A stretch of DNA of 64,000 nucleotides. It comes from Methylomonas albis (GTDB taxonomy: Bacteria > Pseudomonadota > Gammaproteobacteria > Methylococcales > Methylomonadaceae). The position numbers and the translations under genes were made by a program. The stretch covers positions 1,054,001 through 1,118,000 of the forward strand of contig NZ_JACXSS010000001.1 of NCBI RefSeq assembly GCF_014850955.1. The letters are read 5' to 3'. Under the pieces are notes generated by a model. It did no database searches. It was not told where the DNA came from and saw nothing but the letters and a program-made list of their open reading frames with translations. This document shows positions 43,997 to 52,207 of this stretch, piece by piece; positions within the stretch are counted from its first letter, which is position 1; each line of letters starts with the position of its first letter.

Positions 43997-45645
43997 TGCG
44001 TCAGTTATTGCTGCCTGCGATAAGCCTGATCCTGCACGGCATCACTGTCGGCCAAGCCGCAGAGCTGAAAAACCCTGTAGCGTCGTCGCAAAACTCAGAA
44101 AATTCTACTGGTTTGCCGGAAATAGCGCCGCCAGCATCCGGTGAGCAGCAACCGCATTTCGACGTGCTGGATTACCAGGTCGAAGGTAACTCCGTGCTTG
44201 ATGACGAAGCGCTGGAGCGAGCGGTGTATCCGCATCTGGGCCCGGACAAGACTGTCGAGGATGTCGAAAAAGCCCGGGCTGCCTTGGAAGAATCCTACCG
44301 TAACGCCGGTTATCCAACCGTGGTGGTGACGATACCGGAACAGGATGTGGAGAGTGGCGCAGTGCGCTTGAGTGTGGTGGAAGGCTCGGTCGAGACTTTG
44401 TACATCAGCGGTTCGCGTTATTACGCGCTGGGCAAAATTCGCGACGGCGTGCCGGCACTGGCGGAGGGGCTGGTGCCGCACATGCCCAAGGTGCAGGAAC
44501 AGATGAATGCGCTGGCTCAGCAATCGGTCGATCGCAATGTCACGCCGGTGTTCCGAGCCGGTTCGACGCCGGGCAAGATGGAAGTGGAATTAAAGGTCAA
44601 GGATGCGTTGCCCCTGCACGGCAACCTGGAATTGAACACCCGCAACTCGGAACATACCAGCTACACGCGCTTGTTAGGCTCGCTGCGTTACGACAACCTG
44701 TGGCAGAAGTTTCACAGCGTATCCATGCAATATCAGGTGTCGCCGGAAATCAGCGATGAAGTTCAGGTTTGGTCCGGCACCTACGTGCTGCCGACCGGCT
44801 GGGCCGATACGCGGCTGGCGCTCTACGGCATCGGCATAAGCTCCAATACTCAGTTGGGTGTCAGCGTGGGCGGGCTGTCCGTGGTCGGCGCCGGCTCCAT
44901 CTATGGCGCCAGATTGGTTAAGCCTTTGTCGGGTTCGTCCGAAAACATCCTGCATAGCCTGAGTTTTGGCTTCGACTACAAAAGCTTTGACCAGCAGATC
45001 GCCAGTCTTACCGAAAATGCTCCGATCAGCTATGCCTCGTTCATGACCGGCTATGATGGCAGTCTGCGCGGTGAGAGCCGCGTCACTGCCCTGAATCTGG
45101 CCGCGCATTTCTCGATACGCGGCCTGGGCAACGATGCCAAACAGTTTGCCAACAAGCGCCTGGATGCAGAACCGAATTTTCTCTATTTGACCGGAGACTT
45201 GAAGCATCAGCAGCGCTTGCCGCTGGATTTTCGCTTGCTAGCCAGGGCAGGGGGGCAGGCTAGTATGTCGGCCTTGATTAGTAACGAGCAGTTCTCGGCA
45301 GGCGGTCCGCTCAGCGTGCGTGGCTATCATCAAACCCAGTTGCTGGGCGATCACGGCGTGAATCTGTCGCTGGAATTGCAAACCCCGCACTTGGCGCCGG
45401 CTGCCTGGGACGATAGCCAAAATTTGCGCCTGCTGACCTTCTTCGACTGGGCCAATATCTGGACCGATAATCCCATCTCCCCAACCCCGGCTACGGCGCA
45501 TCTGGCTTCAACCGGCATCGGTCTGCGCACGCAGTGGTTCAAGCATTTACTCGGTGAATTGGACTGGAGTTATCCGTTTTACAGGCAGGGCACTATCGAT
45601 CCCGGTCAGCAGCGCGTCGATTTTAGGGTTATTTATGAGTTCTAA
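43993..45645 (+). CDS. TpsB/FhaC/ShlB-type outer-membrane transporter
   Basis: The 550-residue protein has a signal peptide (LLPAISLILHGITVGQA). A POTRA_2 domain spans about 56-130 (FDVLDYQVEGNSVLDDEALE, SYRNAGYPTVVVTIPEQDV) and a second POTRA about 131-205. A C-terminal 16-strand beta-barrel carries the conserved hairpin motif GGPLSVRGY (about residue 440) and ends IDPGQQRVDFRVIYEF. Such proteins export TpsA exoproteins through the outer membrane. The likely substrate is the 3456-residue haemagglutinin encoded divergently at 24030-34400. The start is in the ATGA overlap with the coiled-coil gene. It is the last gene of the run. Confidence 0.92.
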   Translation: MMRQLLLPAISLILHGITVGQAAELKNPVASSQNSENSTGLPEIAPPASGEQQPHFDVLDYQVEGNSVLDDEALERAVYPHLGPDKTVEDVEKARAALEESYRNAGYPTVVVTIPEQDVESGAVRLSVVEGSVETLYISGSRYYALGKIRDGVPALAEGLVPHMPKVQEQMNALAQQSVDRNVTPVFRAGSTPGKMEVELKVKDALPLHGNLELNTRNSEHTSYTRLLGSLRYDNLWQKFHSVSMQYQVSPEISDEVQVWSGTYVLPTGWADTRLALYGIGISSNTQLGVSVGGLSVVGAGSIYGARLVKPLSGSSENILHSLSFGFDYKSFDQQIASLTENAPISYASFMTGYDGSLRGESRVTALNLAAHFSIRGLGNDAKQFANKRLDAEPNFLYLTGDLKHQQRLPLDFRLLARAGGQASMSALISNEQFSAGGPLSVRGYHQTQLLGDHGVNLSLELQTPHLAPAAWDDSQNLRLLTFFDWANIWTDNPISPTPATAHLASTGIGLRTQWFKHLLGELDWSYPFYRQGTIDPGQQRVDFRVIYEF

Positions 45646-46395
45646 GGCCAGCATAAGCCCGGTGATAACCCTGTATCCAATCTAAGTGTTAAGTTTCATC
45701 GTTGTTTATATCGCCGGGTAGACAATTTATTCGAGCTGATCCATACGGTATTGTTCGGTAAAACAACGGAAATCAAGCTTGCTATCCATCGAAAATTGGG
45801 CGTTAACACGCGGATAATCACGTGGATGCACAGCTCTAAACTTCCCAGAACCGCTTGTTGTAACTATTCAATGGATTCTCGTAAATTTAGCCCTTCATTC
45901 GTAAAAGCGTATTCGTCTGATTGTTCCCGCATTTTTTATTAAGGCTGTAAACGAGCAGTTATTAGCTCATTTTTTAAGTCAAAAAATGGGTGTTTCGATA
46001 TATATATTTAAATATACCGTTTGGTAATTAAAAAATAACTGTTTCCTAAAACATTACTAATGGGATGGAAAATGGCATCTTTTGCAGAACAGAAGGGATG
46101 TAGCCAATTGATATGTAAAAATATGTTCTTAGCATGATATTTTGGCCATTCAACTGAAAGTTGCGCGAACAAAGTATGCCTGCCGTAATTACTCGCTAAG
46201 GTCGGAATTGGCAGGTTGACCGCGTCTATCGTTATATTTTATTGTCTATATCGAGTTGTTGTGGGGAGTAAATTAAATCAATCCAGTTTCCGCACTCGGA
46301 ATCCAACCGAAGCAATTGTTGAATTGAGTGTTTTGCCGACATCGGGATGGATTGCTACCACGTTAATCGCCAGGAATGAGTAACAGACATTTAAA
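45646..46395. other. AT-rich intergenic region after the TpsB gene
   Basis: About 750 bases without a credible gene. A small stem CATTTTTT/AAAAAATG occurs around 45967-45988 and could be a terminator. A 63-codon frame at 45751-45942 is judged chance. The stretch from 45900 to 46290 is markedly AT-rich and could contain the promoter of the following long leader; no specific promoter was identified. Confidence 0.4.
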
Positions 46396-46464
46396 CCGCC
46401 ACACCGGCCGTAAGGCCGGGCCGGAAAGTCACGGGGCTCGATAGAGCCAGCCGGATTGCCTCTC
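46396..46464 (+). ncRNA. Candidate c-di-GMP-I (GEMM) riboswitch, motif I copy 1
   Basis: The core reads CACACC, then a hairpin CCGGCC-GTAA-GGCCGG (GNRA loop). Next come GGAAAGTCACGG, a second hairpin GGCTC-GATA-GAGCC and AGCCGGATTGCC. This order matches the GEMM core GGCAAACC - GNRA hairpin - GGGACGCAAAGCCACGG - hairpin - AGCCGGGUUGCC. A second copy at 50716 has the same core with two compensated base-pair changes in the second stem. It lies about 520 bases before the PEP-CTERM gene at 46984. The 5' strand of the closing P1 helix is not obvious. Confidence 0.55.
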
Positions 46465-46704
46465 GGGAGCAATAGAGAGTCTTGAAGTTTAAGGCCATCT
46501 GCTCCAACCCATTTTTCTGTCTTTACAGCTGGAGCGCTATGTCGTTGCTAAGGGCGCCGACATCAAGGTCGTTTCGCCATGGATTACCGGTTCTGCGCTC
46601 AACCACAAGATGCTTAATATGAAACACCGTTTTTCCTTTCGGCTCCTTTCCCGGCTCACCCCTCGGACAGGAAGCCGAAAGCTCCCCTCAAGGACGAAGG
46701 CCTC

Positions 46705-46809
46705 GCAAATGGCTTTGCCGGGTAACAAATCCAAGGTTGGCTTATGCAGTACAGGTAAGTGCTGCAAGCAATCGCCGGGATGTGGCCATTGCAGGGAATA
46801 CACCGGCAA
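46705..46809 (+). ncRNA. Structured leader element, motif II copy A
   Basis: The element starts with GCAAATGGC, which can pair with GCCATTGC at 46785-46792 with one bulge. A small GGC-TTT-GCC hairpin and GGTAACAAAT (46721-46730) follow. Then come a stem TGCAGTAC/GTGCTGCA with loop AGGTAA (46745-46766) and GCCGGGATG (46774-46782). Two further copies lie at 50508 and 56303. TTGCCGG (46715-46721) can alternatively pair with CCGGCAA (46803-46809). Its overall plan resembles a divergent GEMM aptamer. Confidence 0.42.
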
Positions 46810-46983
46810 GGTGATTGGCATGGATGCTTTGGCGCCGATAAGTCCAGGCCGGATGAGTCGGCCCCAAACCCACTCGTCACCGGCAAATTAGGTGATGTAC
46901 GACTAACAGCAGGAGAGATCGCAATTAATCCAAAAGATCGCGTTTTTGCATTTTCAGCCACGTTTCCAACTTTAAAGGACTTT

Positions 46984-47877
46984 ATGAACACACTTCGATT
47001 CAAGCAACCTGTATTGGTTTTAGCCATAGGTGCGGTAGTGATGGGCCAAGCAGGTATGGCCGCCGCAAGCACTCTCAGCGTAGAAGCTACCTCCGATACT
47101 TTCCTAACCAATGCAACAGCGCAAGCCAACTCGGATATGTCCAGTTTCGGGGCAATGATGATTTCCTCGCCCCAATCCGATATTCCGCAAGGTATTACCC
47201 AAGTACGCACCATGGAAAATTTGGTGGCGTACAGCACTTCATCCATCAAATCTGGGTTCGATACGCAGTATGGCGCCGGCAATTGGCATGTCACCGACGT
47301 ACAACTGAAGTGGTATACCAATTTCGATATTGAAGGTGTACCAGCTAACAACAATCAGTTCAACATCCCTCATTCGGGTAACTTCGGTATTTCTTACTTT
47401 AGTAACGATACTTGGTTCAACCCTGTTACCGCCGGCGTAACCGGGCTTGCTAAATCCAACCTCAGCTGGAATTCGGTTTACGGCTCCGGCGGTGCTTATA
47501 ACAACTTGTTTGCCGGGCAGGAGTCGTCAGGAACATTCTTTTATCCAACCGGCACCGCTAACGGCACCACCGACTGTTTTACCGTCGCTGATTCGTGCGC
47601 GCCCCGGTACTGGGATCTTAGCCTGACTCCCGGTTTAATCGGTGACATTCTGGCCGGCGACTACTTGTCCTTCCACGGCTACGCGGCCGACAATCAAGTC
47701 GTCTATCTGATCAACCAGATGACCAAGCCTGGTGCGCATCCGCAAATCTTTATCAGCGCGGAAGCAAATCCAGCCGCCGTGCCGCTACCGGGTGCGGTCT
47801 GGCTGTTCCTGAGCGCCTTCCTGTCTGTCTTAGGCTTTTCGAAACGGCCTGGCGCGCCGGGTCGTCTCGCAGTCTAA
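46984..47877 (+). CDS. PEP-CTERM sorting-domain protein
   Basis: The product from ATG 46984 (AAAGGAC before it) has 297 residues. The frame is open 75 codons further upstream, but that part covers the leader element and has no signal peptide. The signal peptide is PVLVLAIGAVVMGQAGMAAA. The secreted part is Asn/Ser/Gly-rich with two cysteines in CFTVADSCAPRYW. The sorting tail is VPLPGAVWLFLSAFLSVLGF, with a somewhat long basic end (SKRPGAPGRLAV). The function of the secreted domain is unknown. The gene is preceded by a leader that carries motifs I and II, so RNA-level control is likely. Confidence 0.85.
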   Translation: MNTLRFKQPVLVLAIGAVVMGQAGMAAASTLSVEATSDTFLTNATAQANSDMSSFGAMMISSPQSDIPQGITQVRTMENLVAYSTSSIKSGFDTQYGAGNWHVTDVQLKWYTNFDIEGVPANNNQFNIPHSGNFGISYFSNDTWFNPVTAGVTGLAKSNLSWNSVYGSGGAYNNLFAGQESSGTFFYPTGTANGTTDCFTVADSCAPRYWDLSLTPGLIGDILAGDYLSFHGYAADNQVVYLINQMTKPGAHPQIFISAEANPAAVPLPGAVWLFLSAFLSVLGFSKRPGAPGRLAV

Positions 47878-48120
47878 GTCTTGGCAATATAAATGTCGGG
47901 GTTGCCGTCATGCGCTCCGTTCCGGATACAGCACTGCTATTCGATAGTCGGGAAATTGCTATCAACCGATTTTTCAACAGTCAACAGGCAAGTGTCTTGC
48001 CATCGGCGGCCCACTATATTCTCCACCGCGCTGCAATCCCAACATTGTCGACTGTGGCGCGGCATTGTCTGGTATCGGTTGCCGCCGATCACTCAAGCCA
48101 TTGGCCACAAAGAGGTAACG

Positions 48121-48528
48121 ATGAATACCGAAAACACTGAGGTTACCGAGCAGCAAATCGCCGAACTCGTGCGCCGTTTCTATGACAATGCGGCGGCCGA
48201 CGACAGGCTAAAAGCCATTTTCGCTGGCGCTATCCATGATTGGGATGACCATCACCGTGTGGTCGAAAACTTCTGGTCGCGGACGCTGTTAGGCACCGAC
48301 CGCTATCAAGGCAGTCCGTACCCCGTCCACACGCGTCTGCCTTTACAGATCGAACATTTCGACATTTGGCTGACGTATTTTAGGCAAACGGCCAGAGAAG
48401 TGCTGCCGGTGGAAGCGGCGGATCGCGCCATCGCCCGCGCCGAACATATGGCGGAAAGCTTTAAGGTCGGCATGTTCTTCGATTACAAGCCGGCGACGAC
48501 GACTTCTTGCGCTAAACCCGGCGATTAA
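48121..48528 (+). CDS. Truncated haemoglobin, group 3 type
   Basis: The 135-residue protein starts at ATG 48121 (ribosome site GAGG); an upstream extension is open but improbable. It has the 2-on-2 globin pattern of group 3: FYDNAAADDRLKAIF, DDHHRVVENFWSRTLLGTD, the sequence YQGSPYPVHTRLPL, then the proximal histidine H79 in IEHFDIWL. Such proteins bind oxygen or NO and may support respiration or detoxification. It lies 15 bases before the methyltransferase-containing gene and is likely co-transcribed with it, inside an otherwise secreted-protein island. There is no signal peptide. Confidence 0.88.
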   Translation: MNTENTEVTEQQIAELVRRFYDNAAADDRLKAIFAGAIHDWDDHHRVVENFWSRTLLGTDRYQGSPYPVHTRLPLQIEHFDIWLTYFRQTAREVLPVEAADRAIARAEHMAESFKVGMFFDYKPATTTSCAKPGD

Positions 48529-48543
48529 AACAGTACTTTAGAG

Positions 48544-50409
48544 ATGAGTCCGAATCCGCAATTTCCTGTTTGGAATCGACTGCTCGATGAAAGCGTGCAG
48601 GCGATGCGTCAACAGCGCTATAGCCACACTGCGGCGCTGTTGCACATGATCGTCGGCAACGGTTCTCGTAAAGCCAGACTATGGCCGCACTACAGACAAG
48701 CGCTGGCGGCCTATGCTTTCGCCTTGTACCGAAACGGCGATATTGGCCAAGCGTTGGTGTATCAGACCCAGCTATTGCTGTTGCTGCCCAACGATCCGGA
48801 AGCGCGCGGCAACTTTTTGCTGTTGCTGAAAGCCGGCGTCGGACGTTTACCTGATTCCGCCGAGTTTCGGCGGGTTTTGCACAGTGTGTTCGCAAGGAGC
48901 GATGTTGGCGAATACGCGGTGGAAATTGCCAGGTCGCTATTGCAGGATGCGGTGTTTAGCCAGGCGGTCGAGCTTTTATTATCCGCTGCTGATACGCAAA
49001 TCATGCGCGCCTTACGCCAAGGTCGGCTGCGGGCGTTGATGCAGGCGCCGTTGTTTTTGCAGCTATTACGCGGCAGCCTGATCCCGCTGCCGACATTCGA
49101 AACCGCGCTACGCCGTTTGCGCAAAGCGCTGCTGTTGACCTACGCCGCACCTGGCCCGGCGGCTGAAAGCACCCGTCCGGGCAAGCTGGAGTGGGAGTTT
49201 ATCGGCGCACTGGCCCATTACAGCTGGTTGACCGAATACGCCAGTGCCGAGGACGAACAGGAACGCACCGTTGTTGGCTTATTGCGGCAGCAGTTGGAGG
49301 CCGGCCTGAGTTTGCCGTCGGAACCGTCATGGCAACCGGCGCTAGCCTATTACGCGATGTATCGATCCGGCTTGGAATTGTCCGATTGCCGCGCCGTGTT
49401 TACGCAAGCTTCCGTCATTTGGAAACCCTATTTACAGCCGCTGATTCGAGATTGGCGCGCTTGTCTGGCGGAACGGGTGCTGGCGGCAGAAATAGACAGT
49501 CTCACGGCCATCGGTGGCAACATTTCCGAACTAGTACGCCGGCAATACGAGGAAAACCCTTTTCCGCGTTGGCAACAGGACCCTGTCGCCCATCAGCGTT
49601 TGACCGCCCGGCGATGGTTGGCAAGTTTTGCCCACGACCTGCAGCTGCCGATTGAGTTCGATGGCCAGGTCGATGTACTCACTGCTGGCTGCGGCACCGG
49701 ATTGGAGCCCATTTCCCTGGTCCGGCAAATCCAAACCGGCCGCTATCTGGCGCTGGATTTAAGCCGAGCCAGCCTGGCATATGCCAAGCGGATGGCTACG
49801 CAGTTGGGGCTGGCCGATGCCATCGACTTTAAACAAGCCGACATTACCCAACTGGCTGATTTTTCCGAACAATTCGATCTGATCACCGCCAGCGGCGTTT
49901 TGCACCATCTGCAAAACCCGTTGGAAGGCTGGCGAATCTTGACCGGCTTGTTGAAGCCCGGCGGCATCATGCTGGTCAGCCTGTACAGCGAGGCGGCGCG
50001 GCAAACCGTGGTTCGCGCCAGAACATTGATTGCCGAACATGGCTGGGAAGCGACGCCGGAAAGGATGCGGCAATTCCGGCAAGCCATTCTGGCCGGCGAA
50101 TACGAAGCTTTAAAACCGCTGTTGCAATGGCGGGATTTCTACAATCTCAGCATGTTTCGCGACTTGGTGTTTCACGTCAATGAACACCGTTACAGCCTGC
50201 CGAAAATCGAACAACAGCTGGCCGAACTGGGATTGTGCTTCGTGAGCATGCGCGGCTTACCCATGCCCTTGCAAGCTATGTATCAAGCCGGTTTTCCGCA
50301 AGATTCCCACGGTGCCAGTCTCGCCAACTGGGCGCGATTCGAAGAACAACATCCAAACGCTTTCGCCGCCATGTATGGGCTGGTACTGCAAAAGCCGGGG
50401 AGGGAGTAG
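48544..50409 (+). CDS. TPR-like/class I SAM-dependent methyltransferase fusion
   Basis: The 621-residue protein has a helical N-terminal half with TPR-like units (about 10-100: YSHTAALLHMIVGNG, AYAFALYRNGDIGQALVYQ) and a further all-helical region up to about 340. The C-terminal methyltransferase domain (about 350-520) has motif I VLTAGCGTGLEP (about 378-389), LALDLSRASLAYAKRMA and FDLITASGVLHHLQNP, typical of small-molecule or protein methyltransferases. The remainder (520-621) is a helical cap (YNLSMFRDLVFHVNEHRYSL). The acceptor is unknown. It follows the haemoglobin gene by 15 bases. No signal peptide, so cytoplasmic. Confidence 0.85.
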   Translation: MSPNPQFPVWNRLLDESVQAMRQQRYSHTAALLHMIVGNGSRKARLWPHYRQALAAYAFALYRNGDIGQALVYQTQLLLLLPNDPEARGNFLLLLKAGVGRLPDSAEFRRVLHSVFARSDVGEYAVEIARSLLQDAVFSQAVELLLSAADTQIMRALRQGRLRALMQAPLFLQLLRGSLIPLPTFETALRRLRKALLLTYAAPGPAAESTRPGKLEWEFIGALAHYSWLTEYASAEDEQERTVVGLLRQQLEAGLSLPSEPSWQPALAYYAMYRSGLELSDCRAVFTQASVIWKPYLQPLIRDWRACLAERVLAAEIDSLTAIGGNISELVRRQYEENPFPRWQQDPVAHQRLTARRWLASFAHDLQLPIEFDGQVDVLTAGCGTGLEPISLVRQIQTGRYLALDLSRASLAYAKRMATQLGLADAIDFKQADITQLADFSEQFDLITASGVLHHLQNPLEGWRILTGLLKPGGIMLVSLYSEAARQTVVRARTLIAEHGWEATPERMRQFRQAILAGEYEALKPLLQWRDFYNLSMFRDLVFHVNEHRYSLPKIEQQLAELGLCFVSMRGLPMPLQAMYQAGFPQDSHGASLANWARFEEQHPNAFAAMYGLVLQKPGRE

Positions 50410-50507
50410 GCCTCGAAATTCACGGATCAACTTAACGAATGTTTTTACCAATCGATGTCCGCTAATCCCACAACTTGCGGCATCGAATCGCAAATCAACA
50501 AGGAATG

Positions 50508-50594
50508 TGGCTTGGTAAACGGAAGCGCCAAGGTAACAAAGCCAGGAAATTCGTAGTGCAGGCAAGCGCTGTGACAAGTAGCCGGGATGGCGCT
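50508..50594 (+). ncRNA. Structured leader element, motif II copy B
   Basis: TGGCTT pairs with AAGCCA on either side of the GGTAACAAA block (50532-50540). AGCGCCA (50524-50530) pairs with TGGCGCT (50588-50594), a perfect 7-bp closing stem. Between them is a hairpin with stem CGTAGTGC/GCGCTGTG and loop AGGCAA, then GTAGCCGGGA. The stems differ in sequence from copy A while the loop and single-stranded blocks are conserved. Confidence 0.45.
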
Positions 50595-50715
50595 GGCAAG
50601 GAATGCCGATGTCGATGCCGCCAAGCGGGTTATATCGACACCACTTTTTTTGCGCCGTTTCAATCAAGGCCGCGTTTCCCATTTGGGTTTGGGCGGATAG
50701 CGCGCAATAAAAGTT

Positions 50716-50784
50716 CACGCCACACCGGTCGCAAGGCCGGGCCGGAAAATCACGGAACTCGCCAGAGTTAGCCGGATTGCCTCT
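50716..50784 (+). ncRNA. Candidate c-di-GMP-I (GEMM) riboswitch, motif I copy 2
   Basis: The order CACACC - CCGGTC-GCAA-GGCCGG - GGAAAATCACGG - AACTC-GCCA-GAGTT - AGCCGGATTGCC is the same as in copy 1. The second stem changes from GGCTC/GAGCC to AACTC/GAGTT, so two base pairs changed on both sides, which is direct evidence of a conserved RNA helix. The GNRA loop changes from GTAA to GCAA. It sits 315 bases before the PEP-CTERM gene at 51099, behind motif II copy B. Confidence 0.6.
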
Positions 50785-51098
50785 GAACACGGAGTGCCCA
50801 ACGGGGCAAAGTGTTTAAACAGCCTATCGCTAATTTTGACTGCCTTCGGGCGAGGAGTTTTTCGTGCACGGTTTTTCCCATTCCATGACCAGCGAATCCC
50901 GCTTGCGGCCCCGATGGACAAACTCGGATGTCCTTGCCGACACGAGGCAGGCGGCTATGCGAATTTAGTTTTTGGCCTGCTTCAGCATCCACCGTACAGC
51001 GGAAAGATAGTTCTACAGGCCCGACGCGTAAAGCGGCCCAAGGCCGCGATTTAATAGCCCGTAAGGGCGATCAACCAACCCCATAGAGGAAGAAAATT

Positions 51099-52109
51099 AT
51101 GCAAAACAGCAAACCCAATCTGCGTACGGCGGCGATTGCGTCGGTATTTTTATTGTCGCTATCGGCAACGGCCGAGGCCAGCGTCGCGCTGAGCGGTTTC
51201 GTGAAAAGCACCAGCCCCGCCAGCTTCAGCATCGCCGATCTGCAAGGTTTCGGCAGCACCAGCACGGTTACGGTCGGCGGCAATACTTATACCGGCGTCT
51301 CCCTTTACAGCTATTTGAATAGCTATGTCGACAAAGATCCGGCGGCAAAAAACGACATTCTGCGCGATTACGTGGTTGCGACCGGTACTAGCGGCAGTAC
51401 CGTTTACACCATGGGCAACCTGCTGGGTAGCGGCTTCGGCACCCAAAACGACATCATAGCCTTCAGCGACAGCCAGGGTCTGTTGTCCGCACCCAGCTTG
51501 ATCGCCGCAGACGGTGCCAGTGTTTCCGCGCTGACTAGCCTGAATATTGGCCATGTCGCTTATCAAGGCTCGGCGCCGGGTGGAGCCTCAACTTCATTCA
51601 GCATCGGCGGCGCGGTTTCCAGCCCTGCCAACTATACCGCGGCCGATCTGCCGGGCTCGCTAAGCCCTACAACGGTATTTAACAAGCCGAATGGCAGCGC
51701 GCTGGCAACCGGCGGAGCGACGGGCTTTACCGGCGTTTCCTTGTATGAATTATTGGTAAGCGCCGGTATCTCCAATGACCCGGCTGCTTTGCTGCGCTCC
51801 TACGTCATCGCCACCGGCACCGATAACTACACCGCAGTCTACGCGCTCGAAGAAATCATGCCGCAATTCGGCAACCAGGGTGATTTGCTGGCTTATGCCG
51901 ACGGTATCGGTGGTGCCCTGGGTGGCAGCGGTTTTGCTCGTACGGTGGTTCCCGGCGATCTTAAAGGCGGCCGCTTCATGTCCAACCTGAACGGCTTGAC
52001 AGTCGTCACGCTTCCCGCCGCCGTACCGGTCCCACCTGCAGCGATACTGATGCTGTCCGGATTGTTCGGCATTGCTTGCAGCAGCAGGCGCAAACGCTGG
52101 GCGGCCTAA
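51099..52109 (+). CDS. PEP-CTERM protein with two tandem molybdopterin-binding-like domains
   Basis: The 336-residue protein has a signal peptide (AIASVFLLSLSATAEA) and two related repeats (about 28-150 and 160-310). Landmarks in repeat 1 are FSIADLQGFGST, YTGVSLYSYLN and ILRDYVVATGTSGSTVYTMG. In repeat 2 they are TAADLPGSLSPT, FTGVSLYELLVSAG, LLRSYVIATGTDNYTAVYAL and ARTVVPGDLKGGRFMSNL. They follow the pattern of the sulfite-oxidase-type molybdopterin-binding domain, but there is no catalytic cysteine in these parts, so a binding or structural use is likely. The tail is VPVPPAAILMLSGLFGIACS with SRRKRWAA. The leader carries motif II copy B and motif I copy 2. Confidence 0.85.
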   Translation: MQNSKPNLRTAAIASVFLLSLSATAEASVALSGFVKSTSPASFSIADLQGFGSTSTVTVGGNTYTGVSLYSYLNSYVDKDPAAKNDILRDYVVATGTSGSTVYTMGNLLGSGFGTQNDIIAFSDSQGLLSAPSLIAADGASVSALTSLNIGHVAYQGSAPGGASTSFSIGGAVSSPANYTAADLPGSLSPTTVFNKPNGSALATGGATGFTGVSLYELLVSAGISNDPAALLRSYVIATGTDNYTAVYALEEIMPQFGNQGDLLAYADGIGGALGGSGFARTVVPGDLKGGRFMSNLNGLTVVTLPAAVPVPPAAILMLSGLFGIACSSRRKRWAA

Positions 52110-52207
52110 ATAGCCAACTTTGCCAGGGACGGCGAATCCTAACGCGGGTAGTTCCGGACTGTGTGTAACCGCAATTATCTGCTTGGCTTTCTTCACGAGA
52201 ACATAAC

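Noticed and set aside
46505-46640. Protein-like stretch LERYVVAKGADIKVVSPWIT as a possible gene remnant
   Set aside because: The open stretch is only about 45 codons, has no start with a ribosome site and no recognised family; a chance frame is at least as likely.
46759-46983. Upstream extension of the PEP-CTERM gene at 46984 to an earlier start
   Set aside because: The extension covers the motif II hairpin region, lacks a signal peptide, and the internal ATG has a good ribosome site directly before a proper signal peptide.
47893-48120. Longer form of the truncated haemoglobin starting at 47893
   Set aside because: The added 76 residues have no globin character, while ATG 48121 has GAGG before it and gives the normal family length.
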